Shown here in pieces: positions 1-6,617 of a DNA stretch of 6,937 nt. The DNA comes from UBA1425 sp045537495 (GTDB taxonomy: Bacteria > Bacillota > Clostridia > Oscillospirales > Acutalibacteraceae), in the NCBI GenBank assembly GCA_045537495.1, contig JAZSPN010000139.1, forward strand, positions 1-6,937, given 5' to 3'. The translations under genes and the position numbers were made by a program. The notes beneath the pieces were generated by a model, which did not search any database, was not told where the DNA came from, and saw only the letters and a list, made by a program, of their open reading frames with translations. Positions within the stretch are counted from its first letter, which is position 1. Each line of letters starts with the position of its first letter.

Positions 1-6
1 GGAGCC

Positions 7-40
7 TGCCGAATCTGTGCAAGATTTTGGCATTTTCTTC
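7..40 (+). terminator. Possible plus-strand intrinsic terminator at left edge
   Basis: Bases 7-16 (TGCCGAATCT) pair with 22-32 (AGATTTTGGCA) through one G-T wobble and one bulged T, giving a stem of about 10 bp with loop GTGCA. On the plus strand the stem is followed by TTTTCTTC (33-40), as in a rho-independent terminator. The minus-strand side has no U tract. If real, it ends a plus-strand gene lying left of the window and convergent with the gene at 104-1300. The bulge and the broken U tract keep confidence low. Confidence 0.35.
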
Positions 41-61
41 TGAAATTACTTGTTTTGACAC

Positions 62-90
62 AAAAAAATCGGGAGAGTTTTCTCTCCCGA
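62..90 (-). terminator. Intrinsic terminator of the beta-helix-like protein gene
   Basis: A perfect 9-bp stem, TCGGGAGAG (69-77) with CTCTCCCGA (82-90), encloses a 4-base loop. Read on the minus strand it is followed by seven U (A run 62-68). It starts 13 nt after the stop codon at 104-106, so it ends transcription of the 398-aa gene, and of any read-through from the upstream penicillin-binding protein gene. This is the standard rho-independent form. Confidence 0.93.
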
Positions 91-103
91 TAATGCTATG
101 CAA

Positions 104-1300
104 TTAAGCCGCGGCGGGTGCGTTTATCTTTTCGATAAGCCAGCCGAACAGAATGTAGTATGTAAAGAAATCGATTACCTTCTGAAGGAATGTGCGCTCA
201 CAGCCGATATTCGTCGAGTCGAAGCAGAGTGTCGCGTTTCCGCATTCAAGAATGATGCCGAGAGTGACCGTCTTTTCACCGTCGACAATTTTAATATTCT
301 TTCCGCTTGTTGTCATGTAATCGGTATCGGACGATGCAAGCCCGAAGCAATCGGGAAGGTCCTTGTCGATGACCTTGATTTCCTTACCCGTCTTGTATGT
401 TTTATCTCTGACCTCGTTGAGAATGGCGAAGCTTTTGAGGTAACCAACTACGTCGACGTCAAATTCCGCAACAAAATCGGAAATTCTGTCGTTTACGTTA
501 TCCTCGAGAACATAGGAATTGATATCCACGTCACCGCCGACTTGAACAACAGTTTTGTCTGCACTGTCAGCTGCTGCGCCCTGAACAAGAATGTTCGCTG
601 CAACACCGTATTCGAAGAGAGGTGCGCCCTTGCCCGTTGCGGGATCGATCACATCGGAATAGAGCGATGCCGTTGTGTTTGCAAAGAATTTTGCATCGAC
701 AACCGCAAGTGTTCCCTTTACGTAAGCGCCGGAATATCCGCCGTTTGCCGTAACGATTACATCGTTGATAAGAAGGTTTTCCGCATAAATACCGATGCTG
801 TTTGTGCTGTCAGATGACTTTCTGAGATCGCCCGATACAGAGAGAAGTCCTGCCGATTTGCCGTTGCTCGTGATTGTAAGTGTACCCTTTACACAGATGC
901 CGATTGCATCGGTAACGGGAACTTCCTTGTCGGGATGTCTGTTGAGATTGAAAGCAGAAGTGCCGTCAAGAACGATTCTGATATCGCCGTCACAGTAAAT
1001 ACCGTATGCGCCGTTGCCGTACTGTACCGGCTCCGAATAAACATAGTTGTAGAGAGTGAGAATATACTCGCCCGCATCGTCATCGTAGCTAAGCTGATAA
1101 TAAGCCGTTGCATTGTTAACGGAATGTACAATGATGGGCGCCTTTTCCTTTTTGTACATGGCGATGAGGTTATCCTCGGTCTTGTTCTTTTCACCTACAT
1201 AAAGTCTTGTGGGAGTCTTCGCTGCCGATGATGCCGTAAGAGCCATAAACGACATAAGCATCACTACCGTCATAATAAGTGCCAATGCTTTTTTAAACAT
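104..1300 (-). CDS. Secreted beta-helix-like protein with hydrophobic C-terminal tail
   Basis: A 398-aa exported protein of unproven function. It opens with a Sec signal peptide: basic MFKK, a hydrophobic core over residues 5-22, and a likely cut near SSAA (24-27). Residues 95-245 show repeated short strand-turn units ending in Gly or Asn (GIYCDGDIRIVLDG, GICVKGTLTITSNG, GAYVKGTLAVVDA), the pattern of a parallel beta-helix such as those annotated as carbohydrate-binding in Clostridia. No catalytic motif is visible. Residues 250-365 are less repetitive. The protein ends in an aromatic, hydrophobic segment (371-390, FLQKVIDFFTYYILFGWLIE) and a short Ala-rich end; it has no LPXTG, dockerin or SLH module. 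The start is firm: AAAGGAGG lies 7 nt upstream. The gene has its own promoter in the 60-bp gap behind the penicillin-binding protein gene, may also be reached by read-through, and stops at a strong terminator. Coding and secretion are sure; the fold is inference. Confidence 0.88.
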   Translation of the reverse strand: MFKKALALIMTVVMLMSFMALTASSAAKTPTRLYVGEKNKTEDNLIAMYKKEKAPIIVHSVNNATAYYQLSYDDDAGEYILTLYNYVYSEPVQYGNGAYGIYCDGDIRIVLDGTSAFNLNRHPDKEVPVTDAIGICVKGTLTITSNGKSAGLLSVSGDLRKSSDSTNSIGIYAENLLINDVIVTANGGYSGAYVKGTLAVVDAKFFANTTASLYSDVIDPATGKGAPLFEYGVAANILVQGAAADSADKTVVQVGGDVDINSYVLEDNVNDRISDFVAEFDVDVVGYLKSFAILNEVRDKTYKTGKEIKVIDKDLPDCFGLASSDTDYMTTSGKNIKIVDGEKTVTLGIILECGNATLCFDSTNIGCERTFLQKVIDFFTYYILFGWLIEKINAPAAA

Positions 1301-1307
1301 TTTACTT

Positions 1308-1315
1308 CCTCCTTT
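1308..1315 (-). promoter_or_regulatory. Strong Shine-Dalgarno site, beta-helix-like gene
   Basis: The minus strand reads AAAGGAGG, 7 nt before the ATG at 1298-1300. This near-perfect match to the 16S rRNA 3' end fixes the start codon and predicts efficient translation. Confidence 0.9.
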
Positions 1316-1325
1316 ATTTTTTCTA

Positions 1326-1354
1326 ATTATAATACATTATTTTCCTCTTTTCAA
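1326..1354 (-). promoter_or_regulatory. Sigma-A promoter of the beta-helix-like gene
   Basis: On the minus strand, -35 TTGAAA (1349-1354) and a perfect -10 TATAAT (1326-1331) are separated by exactly 17 bp. The whole promoter fits in the 60-bp gap between the stop of the penicillin-binding protein gene at 1361 and the start at 1300. Initiation would fall near 1319, leaving a leader of about 19 nt that carries the ribosome site. No terminator lies in this gap, so the promoter adds to possible read-through from upstream. Confidence 0.85.
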
Positions 1355-1360
1355 CATATT

Positions 1361-2935
1361 TTAATAATTTTCAGACAAAATTTCCTTCGCTATTCTCTCA
1401 AACACGGGCATACAGTCCGAAGCTCCCGAATTTCCGTTTTCGCAAAATATCGCAAGTGCATATTTCGGCTCATCAGCCGGAAAAAATCCGCTGTACCACG
1501 TGTTGAACTGCTCAACTCCGTTTATATAGACGCCGTTTTCCGCCGTCGCCGTCTTGCCGCCACAGTCCTTGAACTTCATTTTTTTCGTTTCACGGCTGCA
1601 ATACACCATCATTTCACGAAGCTTTTCCGCCGTTTTTTCGCTGATTACCCGCTGTGAAAAGCTTTTTTCCGTCTTTTGCTCGTTGCCGTCCTCGTCAATC
1701 GTTGACAGTATCAGCTTCGGCTCCGTGTAGATTCCTCTGTTTGCATAAACTGCCGTCATCGAAGCTATCTGCAACGGCGTCGCCGTCAGTCTTCCCTGCC
1801 CGAAAGAGAGATTCGCTCTCGCCGCATCCGAATCAAGCTCTTCCTCGTCGGGCACTATCCCTTTGTCGGCATAGAGCCCCGGCGCCGGCTCAGTCTGTGT
1901 GCCGAAGCCCATATAATAGCTCAGCTCCGTGATTTTCTCGGTATCCACCGTCTTCGCCATGTTGATAAACCACGTGTTGCAGGAATTGAGAAGCGCATCC
2001 CTCATGTCAAGCTCTCCGTGTCCGCTTCTGTTATGACAGTGAAACGTTACTGAGCTTTCCGTCGTGCTTCCCGTGCATTCATAGAGAAATTTTTCGCTCA
2101 CCCCGTTTTCCAGTGCCGCCGCCGCCACAACGGTCTTATATACCGATCCGACGCTTACCGCCGTCAATGCCCTGTTGATGAAAGGCGCCCCTTCGCTTTC
2201 AAGACTTTTTGCGATATCGTTTACGTCATATTCGGGAAGGCTTACCATGGAGAGAATTTCTCCGCTGTCCACATCAAGCAAAACCGCCGCTCCCTTCTTT
2301 ATCACGGAGCTTTTCATTATTTTTCTGACCGTTTCCTGCATGCCCTTATCAACGGTAAGCACCAATCCTCTGTCGCTCATGATGCCTTCATCGTTGATTC
2401 TTCTTCCCGCTCCGCACAGAACTCTTCCCATGGCATCGACTTCATACGTGACCGTAAGTTTTCTCTCCGACAAAAGCTCGTCGAAGCTCTTTTCAAGTCC
2501 GCTTACCCCTTCACCGCTGCCGTTGCAGTAGCCCGCTATGTGCGGAATGAGAAAATCTCCCGAATAGCGAAGCGGCACCCGGACGTTGACGACATCGCCG
2601 TCATTCAAAGGCTCCCTGACCTTAACCGCAACGGGCAAGCCCTTCGAAAGTCGCTTCGAGGCGTAAACGTAATCCTCGGGCAGTGTCAGTTCTTTAAGCT
2701 TTTCCGAGATTCCCGACACGGGATTCACCACGGCTACCGTGTCATATGCACCGTTCACGAACGGCTCTTTGTTTCTGTCGAGGATGTTTCCGCGCACCGA
2801 CGCCACCTCGAGAGTCACCGTACCTCGAAGTGTGCTCACCTCGTCCGCCCCCCTCATCATCACCGACCATAATCTGACCGCCGACGCAAAAAGTCCGAAT
2901 ATAAAAACAAAATATACCGATATTACCCGCTTCAT
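1361..2935 (-). CDS. Class B penicillin-binding protein (peptidoglycan D,D-transpeptidase)
   Basis: A 524-aa membrane-anchored enzyme of the FtsI/SpoVD/PbpA type that cross-links peptidoglycan stem peptides outside the membrane and is a beta-lactam target. One N-terminal anchor (about residues 4-27) is followed by the class B opening RGNILDRN (48-55) and a pedestal domain with GVSGLEKSFDELL (143-155). The transpeptidase domain has the active-site SxxK as SVYK (S264, K267), SxN as SCN (S318-N320) and the family stretch FGQGRLTATPLQ (378-389). The third box is KTA (461-463) where KTG is usual. There are nine cysteines; C287 and C300 could form a disulfide. It is shorter than SpoVD or FtsI homologues and has no PASTA domain. 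No division or sporulation gene sits next to it, so the subfamily stays open. The ATG at 2933-2935 is the only usable start before an in-frame stop, and its ribosome site is weak. No clear promoter was found upstream, and no terminator follows before the next gene. Confidence 0.95.
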   Translation of the reverse strand: MKRVISVYFVFIFGLFASAVRLWSVMMRGADEVSTLRGTVTLEVASVRGNILDRNKEPFVNGAYDTVAVVNPVSGISEKLKELTLPEDYVYASKRLSKGLPVAVKVREPLNDGDVVNVRVPLRYSGDFLIPHIAGYCNGSGEGVSGLEKSFDELLSERKLTVTYEVDAMGRVLCGAGRRINDEGIMSDRGLVLTVDKGMQETVRKIMKSSVIKKGAAVLLDVDSGEILSMVSLPEYDVNDIAKSLESEGAPFINRALTAVSVGSVYKTVVAAAALENGVSEKFLYECTGSTTESSVTFHCHNRSGHGELDMRDALLNSCNTWFINMAKTVDTEKITELSYYMGFGTQTEPAPGLYADKGIVPDEEELDSDAARANLSFGQGRLTATPLQIASMTAVYANRGIYTEPKLILSTIDEDGNEQKTEKSFSQRVISEKTAEKLREMMVYCSRETKKMKFKDCGGKTATAENGVYINGVEQFNTWYSGFFPADEPKYALAIFCENGNSGASDCMPVFERIAKEILSENY

Positions 2936-3143
2936 GTCATCACTCGCTTTCTTTTATCGGTATTTTTTCCTGAAATTCAGATTTAATTCGGTGTTCGTTT
3001 AATAAAGGAAAAGTATCTGTATTTTCGCGTCACACGAATAATGTTTTTCAACGTCTTGTATAGGTGAGGCAGTCGGGAAGTGCAGACTTGACGTTTTCCT
3101 CGATTTTATCATTCATTTTTCCGACCTTTTCTCTCCCTTTGTC
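2936..3143 (-). other. Intergenic stretch before the penicillin-binding protein gene
   Basis: These 208 bases must hold the control region of the penicillin-binding protein gene, because a terminator lies just to the right. I found no convincing sigma-A pair. TTGACA (3140-3145, inside the terminator U tract) and TTGAAA (3046-3051) exist as -35-like hexamers, but neither has a good -10 at the proper distance, so a weak or alternative-sigma promoter is possible. The start codon has only a poor AAAGCGAG-like ribosome site. The stretch also holds a doubtful 22-codon frame (3048-3116) and a further open run that ends directly at the next start codon. Confidence 0.5.
3048..3116 (-). other. Doubtful 22-codon small reading frame
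   Basis: On the minus strand an ATG at 3114-3116 opens 22 codons ending in TGA (3048-3050), with AAAAGG (3125-3130) 8 nt upstream as a possible ribosome site. The peptide begins MNDKIEENVKSALPDC and ends TYTRR; I do not recognise it. It lies 27 nt beyond the U tract of the upstream terminator and no promoter can be assigned. It may be a small peptide, the remains of a gene, or chance. Confidence 0.15.
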
Positions 3144-3175
3144 AAAAAAGAAAGCGTCGGGCTTTCGCCCGACGC
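3144..3175 (-). terminator. Intrinsic terminator of the dockerin protein gene
   Basis: A perfect 9-bp GC-rich stem, GCGTCGGGC (3154-3162) with GCCCGACGC (3167-3175), closes on a GAAA tetraloop on the minus strand. It is followed by the U-rich tail UUUCUUUUUU (3144-3153). It begins 16 nt past the stop codon at 3192-3194 and separates this gene from the penicillin-binding protein gene. Confidence 0.94.
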
Positions 3176-3191
3176 CGTGGTATATATTCGA

Positions 3192-6100
3192 TTACTGACC
3201 GCGCTGGTCAACTGTGTATGCAAGTGCGCCTGCCTGGCGGAGATAATATGCGTCGAGGTTATCGACCGTTCCGTCATTGTAAGCATCGGCCGCTCTTAAA
3301 GCATACTTGCTGAGATATCCTTCACTGAAGAAGCCTGCGTTGTAAGCAAGAACGATGTTTGCATCGGTTGCGTCTGCACGGCAGTCGCCGTCAACGTCAC
3401 CGTAAACGATTACCGTGTAAGACTCGATAATCTCGTTGTTTACGTTAAGTCCGATTACCGTACCTGTTCCGTTACCGTTGGCTGTCTTCTGAACATCCAT
3501 AACACCTACGCCGAGAACTCTGATGTAGGAAATGTAGTTGGAAACTCTTTCCTTGACACCGAAGATAACTCCGTTAACTTCGTCAAGAACTGTCGTGGTG
3601 TTTGCAACCTTTGCAAGCTGCGGGAGATAAACAAGTCCTGCGATAGCATCTTCAAGCACGATTGCCGCTTCGTCAATGATCGTCTGGTCGTCGCCGTCGT
3701 ATCCGCGGTCAACGTTAACAGCCGCCTGATATGCCTCCTGGAGAGCTTCGATTGTTTCGGGATAATAAAGATCCGCATCAGCGATACTCTCGTTGATCTT
3801 GCCGAGTGCAAGAGTAATCTGTCTGTCAAGGTAGCTGTAATCCGCTACGCTGCCGAATTCCTTGAGCATCTTCTGTGCTTCAACAAGAAGCTCACGTGCC
3901 GCGGAAATCTTGGACTGACGCATTGTTCCGTTATCGTCGAGAACACTTTCAAGATACGTGTTGTACGCGAACTCGTAAACGTCGTTGTAGTGGTTCCATG
4001 TTCTCTTTGTGAACTTGGTGGATTCTGCCGCTGTACCCATGGCAGTGCCTGTGCCGTATTCACCGTAACCGTAAAGCTCTCTCGCCTTATTGATTTCGTG
4101 GAGAAGCTGTGTTGTATCCGCCTTGCGAAGTGAGAGTCTGTTGAAGTAGTAGACGAGTCTGTACGTTATGATATTGACTTCTTCGTCCGTCGTCTTTCTG
4201 ACATAGGTGGGATCCTGCTCAATGCGTTCGGTTTCCTTTTCGTAATCCTCAAGAACATCATTGGCTTCTTCTCTGACTTCCTTGTAGTTGTAGTACTTGT
4301 AAAGAGGTCTGAAGTCTTCGCTTCCGAAGAAGTTATAGTTAGGATCGTAAATCATGCTGTCGGAAAGAACGTTGCTCGGCTTCTGCTCTTCAAGGATTCT
4401 CGCAAGGTCTGCCGCCGAATAGGGGACCATGTTTACGGGAGGCATTATGGAGTAGTTAGCCTCGTCAACCTCGACAAGAGATTCTGCGATAAGCGGAAGA
4501 ACTGACATGATGATTGCTTCGCCGTATACGGGAAGTAATGTACAAAGGTTCTCTGCAAGGATACGGAGATTCGTCTTGCCGCCGTACTTTGTTTCGGAAA
4601 CGATATCCTCAAGGCAGTTGATGCTTGTGCCTGCGAAGAGTGCGTTGTCACTTTCAACAAGACCGTTGAGAATACGCTTTAAGAGTGTAAGTACGAAATC
4701 GGTGATGCTGAGGTCAAATTCAGACTTCTGGGGATATCCGGGGATGGTTCCCATGTACTTTCTGAACGGCTTGAAGATATCGTCAAGCTTGCTGAGGTCA
4801 CCGTTTACGATTGAGTAAAGGATGTTGTCAAAGAGGATCGTCTTTGTAACGTTGCCCGTGAAGTTGCCTTTGGCATCCTTGTAGATTGCCGCATATTCAT
4901 CGGGAAGCCATGTGATATCGAAGACGTTTTCCCAAAGGAGAATGTCGATATTCTTCCATGCGATGTTGTTTTCGGGAGTTGCGGGAGTGTCCAGATCCAT
5001 GTTGTTTGTTCTGATAACACCGCCGAACTGGCTGATAGCCCAGGAAATGGCGAACTGGAGAGTTTCGCTGAAATCGAGTCCCTTGGGGATGTTCATCGTC
5101 GTGACAGCGTTGAGATAGTAATATGCGAAGTGTGCCGCAATTTCAAGCGGAGCATCCTTATCTGCGGGATTCAGTGTTCCGTTTTCGATCATGCCGTAGA
5201 AATCAACTTCGGGAATTCTGTCGGACATGAGGTTGATAAGGAAGTAGGAAGCTACTTCATAACCGTTTTCGACATCCTCGGGGATATCGGCATAGTCAAT
5301 CATACCGACAAGAACGGTTCTGATCATATAAGCAAGCTTTCTGGCATCGCTCATTGCATTGATCTCTTCGGAGCTCTTAACTTCCATATTGGGGTAAAGG
5401 TTAAGGCTGGAGATAAGTCCCTGAGCTGTCTGGAGAAGCTGACCTACGAGTGTTTCGAATGCAGGCTGGAGATAGATACCCGTATCATCGATAAGGATAT
5501 ACTTGGAAAGAGCGCCCGATTCAAGATTGAGAAGGTCTGTTACAACGTAATCAATCTTTTCTTCACGTGTGAAGGGAAGACCTGTGACTTCGTTGATTTC
5601 GGGAACTTCTATTTCAAGAAGAGATGTAACGATGGGCATGATTTCATCATCATCATCGTCAAGGAAGAGCTCTGCAAGTGTGGGCTTTACAAGAACAAGT
5701 GCAGCATCAACAACTGCATCGAGAAGTCCGTAAACGGAGATACTGTCGATGTCGAAGTATGTAAGTCCGGGTGCTGCCATAAGTCCCTTGTCAACGAGAA
5801 TGTTGACTGCATCGGGAAGCATGCCCTCTGCGGGATCGAAGAGCATTGTATAGATAAGCTCGTTGATCATGAAGTCGAGAGAGCTGTTTACAGTGCTGTG
5901 AACGGGAAGGCCGTCTTCGATTCTGTCCTCGAAGAGAGCTTCATAAGCAATTTCCTTGATCATGCCCTGGACGTCACCGACTGTTTCGTTGATGTCGAGG
6001 AAGTTACTGACGATACCGCCGTTGTCCCAACAGCTGTCAACGATCTTGCCGATTTTATCCCTGTTGTCACGAAGGAAGTTGAGAAGAGCGTATACCATTT

Positions 6101-6512
6101 CGAGGTCGGTACGACCGACGGTAGTTCTTCTGGGTGCAGCGTAAACGGCGGCAATTGAGAGATCCTCAAGGTCGCCGAGGTTTATGATGCTGGTGCCCTG
6201 TTTGTAAAGTGTACTTTCGAAAATATCGATAAGAGTATCGAACGCATTATCCACAGACGTAAGATCGTAGTCGATCGGGCTGTAAATGTATACGTCGAGC
6301 GTACCCTTGAGATCCTCCTCGGCAAGCATCTCGTCGATCATGTCGAGAATCATGGATCCGCACTGATATGCACTGATGTAGGGATGGTCGAGTGCATCGT
6401 ATCCTGCGGGGTACGTATAGTCAGCATATGCAGCAGATGCGCCGATTCCGAAGGAACCGAAGCAAAGTACCATTGCAAGCAAAATGCTGATTATTCTGGT
6501 TGATTTTTTCAT
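3192..6512 (-). CDS. Large secreted protein with tandem FIVAR-like modules and type I dockerin
   Basis: A 1106-aa extracellular protein. A Sec signal peptide (residues 1 to about 27-30, cut near ASA or AYA) is followed by some 770 residues, mostly acidic and apparently helical, that I cannot assign to a family and that show no glycosidase or peptidase motif; a run of five Asp sits at 285-289. Residues about 800-884 and 890-963 look like two FIVAR-type helical modules, as found in many Gram-positive surface proteins. Residues about 972-1037 resemble the small beta module that often precedes dockerins in gut Clostridia. The dockerin (1038-1092) has two calcium loops: D1039, D1041, D1043, D1050 in the first, and D1076, D1080, D1087 in the second, where position 3 is Tyr1078 instead of Asp or Asn. 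A dockerin binds a cohesin, so the protein is probably docked in a cell-surface complex; no cohesin gene is in the window. The start is fixed by GGAGGTG 8 nt upstream. It forms a single-gene unit with its own promoter, long leader and terminator. Confidence 0.93.
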   Translation of the reverse strand: MKKSTRIISILLAMVLCFGSFGIGASAAYADYTYPAGYDALDHPYISAYQCGSMILDMIDEMLAEEDLKGTLDVYIYSPIDYDLTSVDNAFDTLIDIFESTLYKQGTSIINLGDLEDLSIAAVYAAPRRTTVGRTDLEMVYALLNFLRDNRDKIGKIVDSCWDNGGIVSNFLDINETVGDVQGMIKEIAYEALFEDRIEDGLPVHSTVNSSLDFMINELIYTMLFDPAEGMLPDAVNILVDKGLMAAPGLTYFDIDSISVYGLLDAVVDAALVLVKPTLAELFLDDDDDEIMPIVTSLLEIEVPEINEVTGLPFTREEKIDYVVTDLLNLESGALSKYILIDDTGIYLQPAFETLVGQLLQTAQGLISSLNLYPNMEVKSSEEINAMSDARKLAYMIRTVLVGMIDYADIPEDVENGYEVASYFLINLMSDRIPEVDFYGMIENGTLNPADKDAPLEIAAHFAYYYLNAVTTMNIPKGLDFSETLQFAISWAISQFGGVIRTNNMDLDTPATPENNIAWKNIDILLWENVFDITWLPDEYAAIYKDAKGNFTGNVTKTILFDNILYSIVNGDLSKLDDIFKPFRKYMGTIPGYPQKSEFDLSITDFVLTLLKRILNGLVESDNALFAGTSINCLEDIVSETKYGGKTNLRILAENLCTLLPVYGEAIIMSVLPLIAESLVEVDEANYSIMPPVNMVPYSAADLARILEEQKPSNVLSDSMIYDPNYNFFGSEDFRPLYKYYNYKEVREEANDVLEDYEKETERIEQDPTYVRKTTDEEVNIITYRLVYYFNRLSLRKADTTQLLHEINKARELYGYGEYGTGTAMGTAAESTKFTKRTWNHYNDVYEFAYNTYLESVLDDNGTMRQSKISAARELLVEAQKMLKEFGSVADYSYLDRQITLALGKINESIADADLYYPETIEALQEAYQAAVNVDRGYDGDDQTIIDEAAIVLEDAIAGLVYLPQLAKVANTTTVLDEVNGVIFGVKERVSNYISYIRVLGVGVMDVQKTANGNGTGTVIGLNVNNEIIESYTVIVYGDVDGDCRADATDANIVLAYNAGFFSEGYLSKYALRAADAYNDGTVDNLDAYYLRQAGALAYTVDQRGQ
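3237..3401 (-). other. Type I dockerin module (coding sub-region)
   Basis: This codes for residues 1038-1092 of the large secreted protein. The first loop, GDVDGDCRADATDA, keeps all the acidic calcium ligands of the F-hand pattern. The second, DAYNDGTVDNLD, keeps positions 1, 5 and 12 but has Tyr at position 3. Each loop leads into a short helix (NIVLAYNAG and AYYLRQAG). Only 14 residues follow the second repeat, so the module is C-terminal, as is usual. Its partner would be a type I cohesin encoded elsewhere. Confidence 0.85.
3624..4115 (-). other. Two FIVAR-like helical modules (coding sub-region)
   Basis: This codes for residues 800-963. Each unit has the pattern of a conserved aromatic followed by a helix, then a helix rich in Ala and Leu: KRTWNHYNDVYEFAYNTY then AARELLVEAQKML, and YYPETIEALQEAYQAA then IIDEAAIVLEDAIAGL. 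FIVAR modules occur in Gram-positive cell-surface proteins and are thought to act as spacers or sugar-binding parts. The assignment is by eye; the second unit is the better match. Confidence 0.6.
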
Positions 6513-6520
6513 TTTTCTTG

Positions 6521-6527
6521 CACCTCC
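6521..6527 (-). promoter_or_regulatory. Strong Shine-Dalgarno site, dockerin protein gene
   Basis: The minus strand reads GGAGGTG, 8 nt before the ATG at 6510-6512, which fixes the start. The short inverted sequence CCAT/ATGG (6526-6534) overlaps its 5' side and could weakly mask it. Confidence 0.9.
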
Positions 6528-6564
6528 ATAATGGTCAGAAAGAAAACTCCTGTCACGTTGACTG

Positions 6565-6595
6565 AAAAACCCATAACCGGGACATAGTTATAGGT
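6565..6595 (-). promoter_or_regulatory. Terminator-like hairpin in the leader of the dockerin gene
   Basis: In the minus-strand RNA, ACCUAUAAC pairs with GUUAUGGGU (6587-6595 with 6569-6577) with one U-G wobble, around a 9-nt loop, and is followed directly by a run of U (6565-6569). It lies about 16 nt after the predicted transcription start and over 50 nt before the start codon, the position of an attenuator. The stem is AT-rich and the U run short, so it may be only a stabilising 5' structure. No known riboswitch core was recognised. Confidence 0.4.
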
Positions 6596-6617
6596 AAAAC
6601 AATCATACTACATTTAT

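Noticed and set aside
1..33. Minus-strand ATG at 31-33 open to the window edge, possibly the start of a next gene
   Set aside because: Only 11 codons are visible, the ribosome site is poor (AGAAGAAA), and the same bases form a terminator-like hairpin for the plus strand.
98..817. Plus-strand reading frame of 239 codons opposite the beta-helix-like gene
   Set aside because: It is an antisense shadow of a well-supported gene. It is Cys-rich with no recognisable domain, and its start overlaps the stop and terminator region of the true gene.
3030..3050. In-frame TGA codons as a sign of recoded TGA (alternative genetic code or selenocysteine)
   Set aside because: The three firm genes use TGG for Trp and end in TAA, and nothing else in the window suggests recoding. 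A chance or decayed frame explains it better.
3117..3145. TTGACA at 3140-3145 as the -35 of a promoter for the penicillin-binding protein gene
   Set aside because: At 17-bp spacing the -10 position reads GGAAAA, and no TATAAT-like hexamer is in range. The hexamer overlaps the terminator U tract.
5644..5660. TCA/TCG triplet run as a slippage-prone microsatellite
   Set aside because: It codes in frame for five Asp with a mixed last codon. Slippage by whole triplets would only change Asp number, and one short run is not evidence of phase variation.
5130..6158. Long plus-strand reading frame of 342 codons opposite the dockerin gene
   Set aside because: It lies wholly antisense to a gene with a signal peptide, ribosome site, promoter and known C-terminal modules. 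The product is oddly rich in Cys, Asp and Val, as expected from reading the complement of these codons, and it has no ribosome site or recognisable domain.
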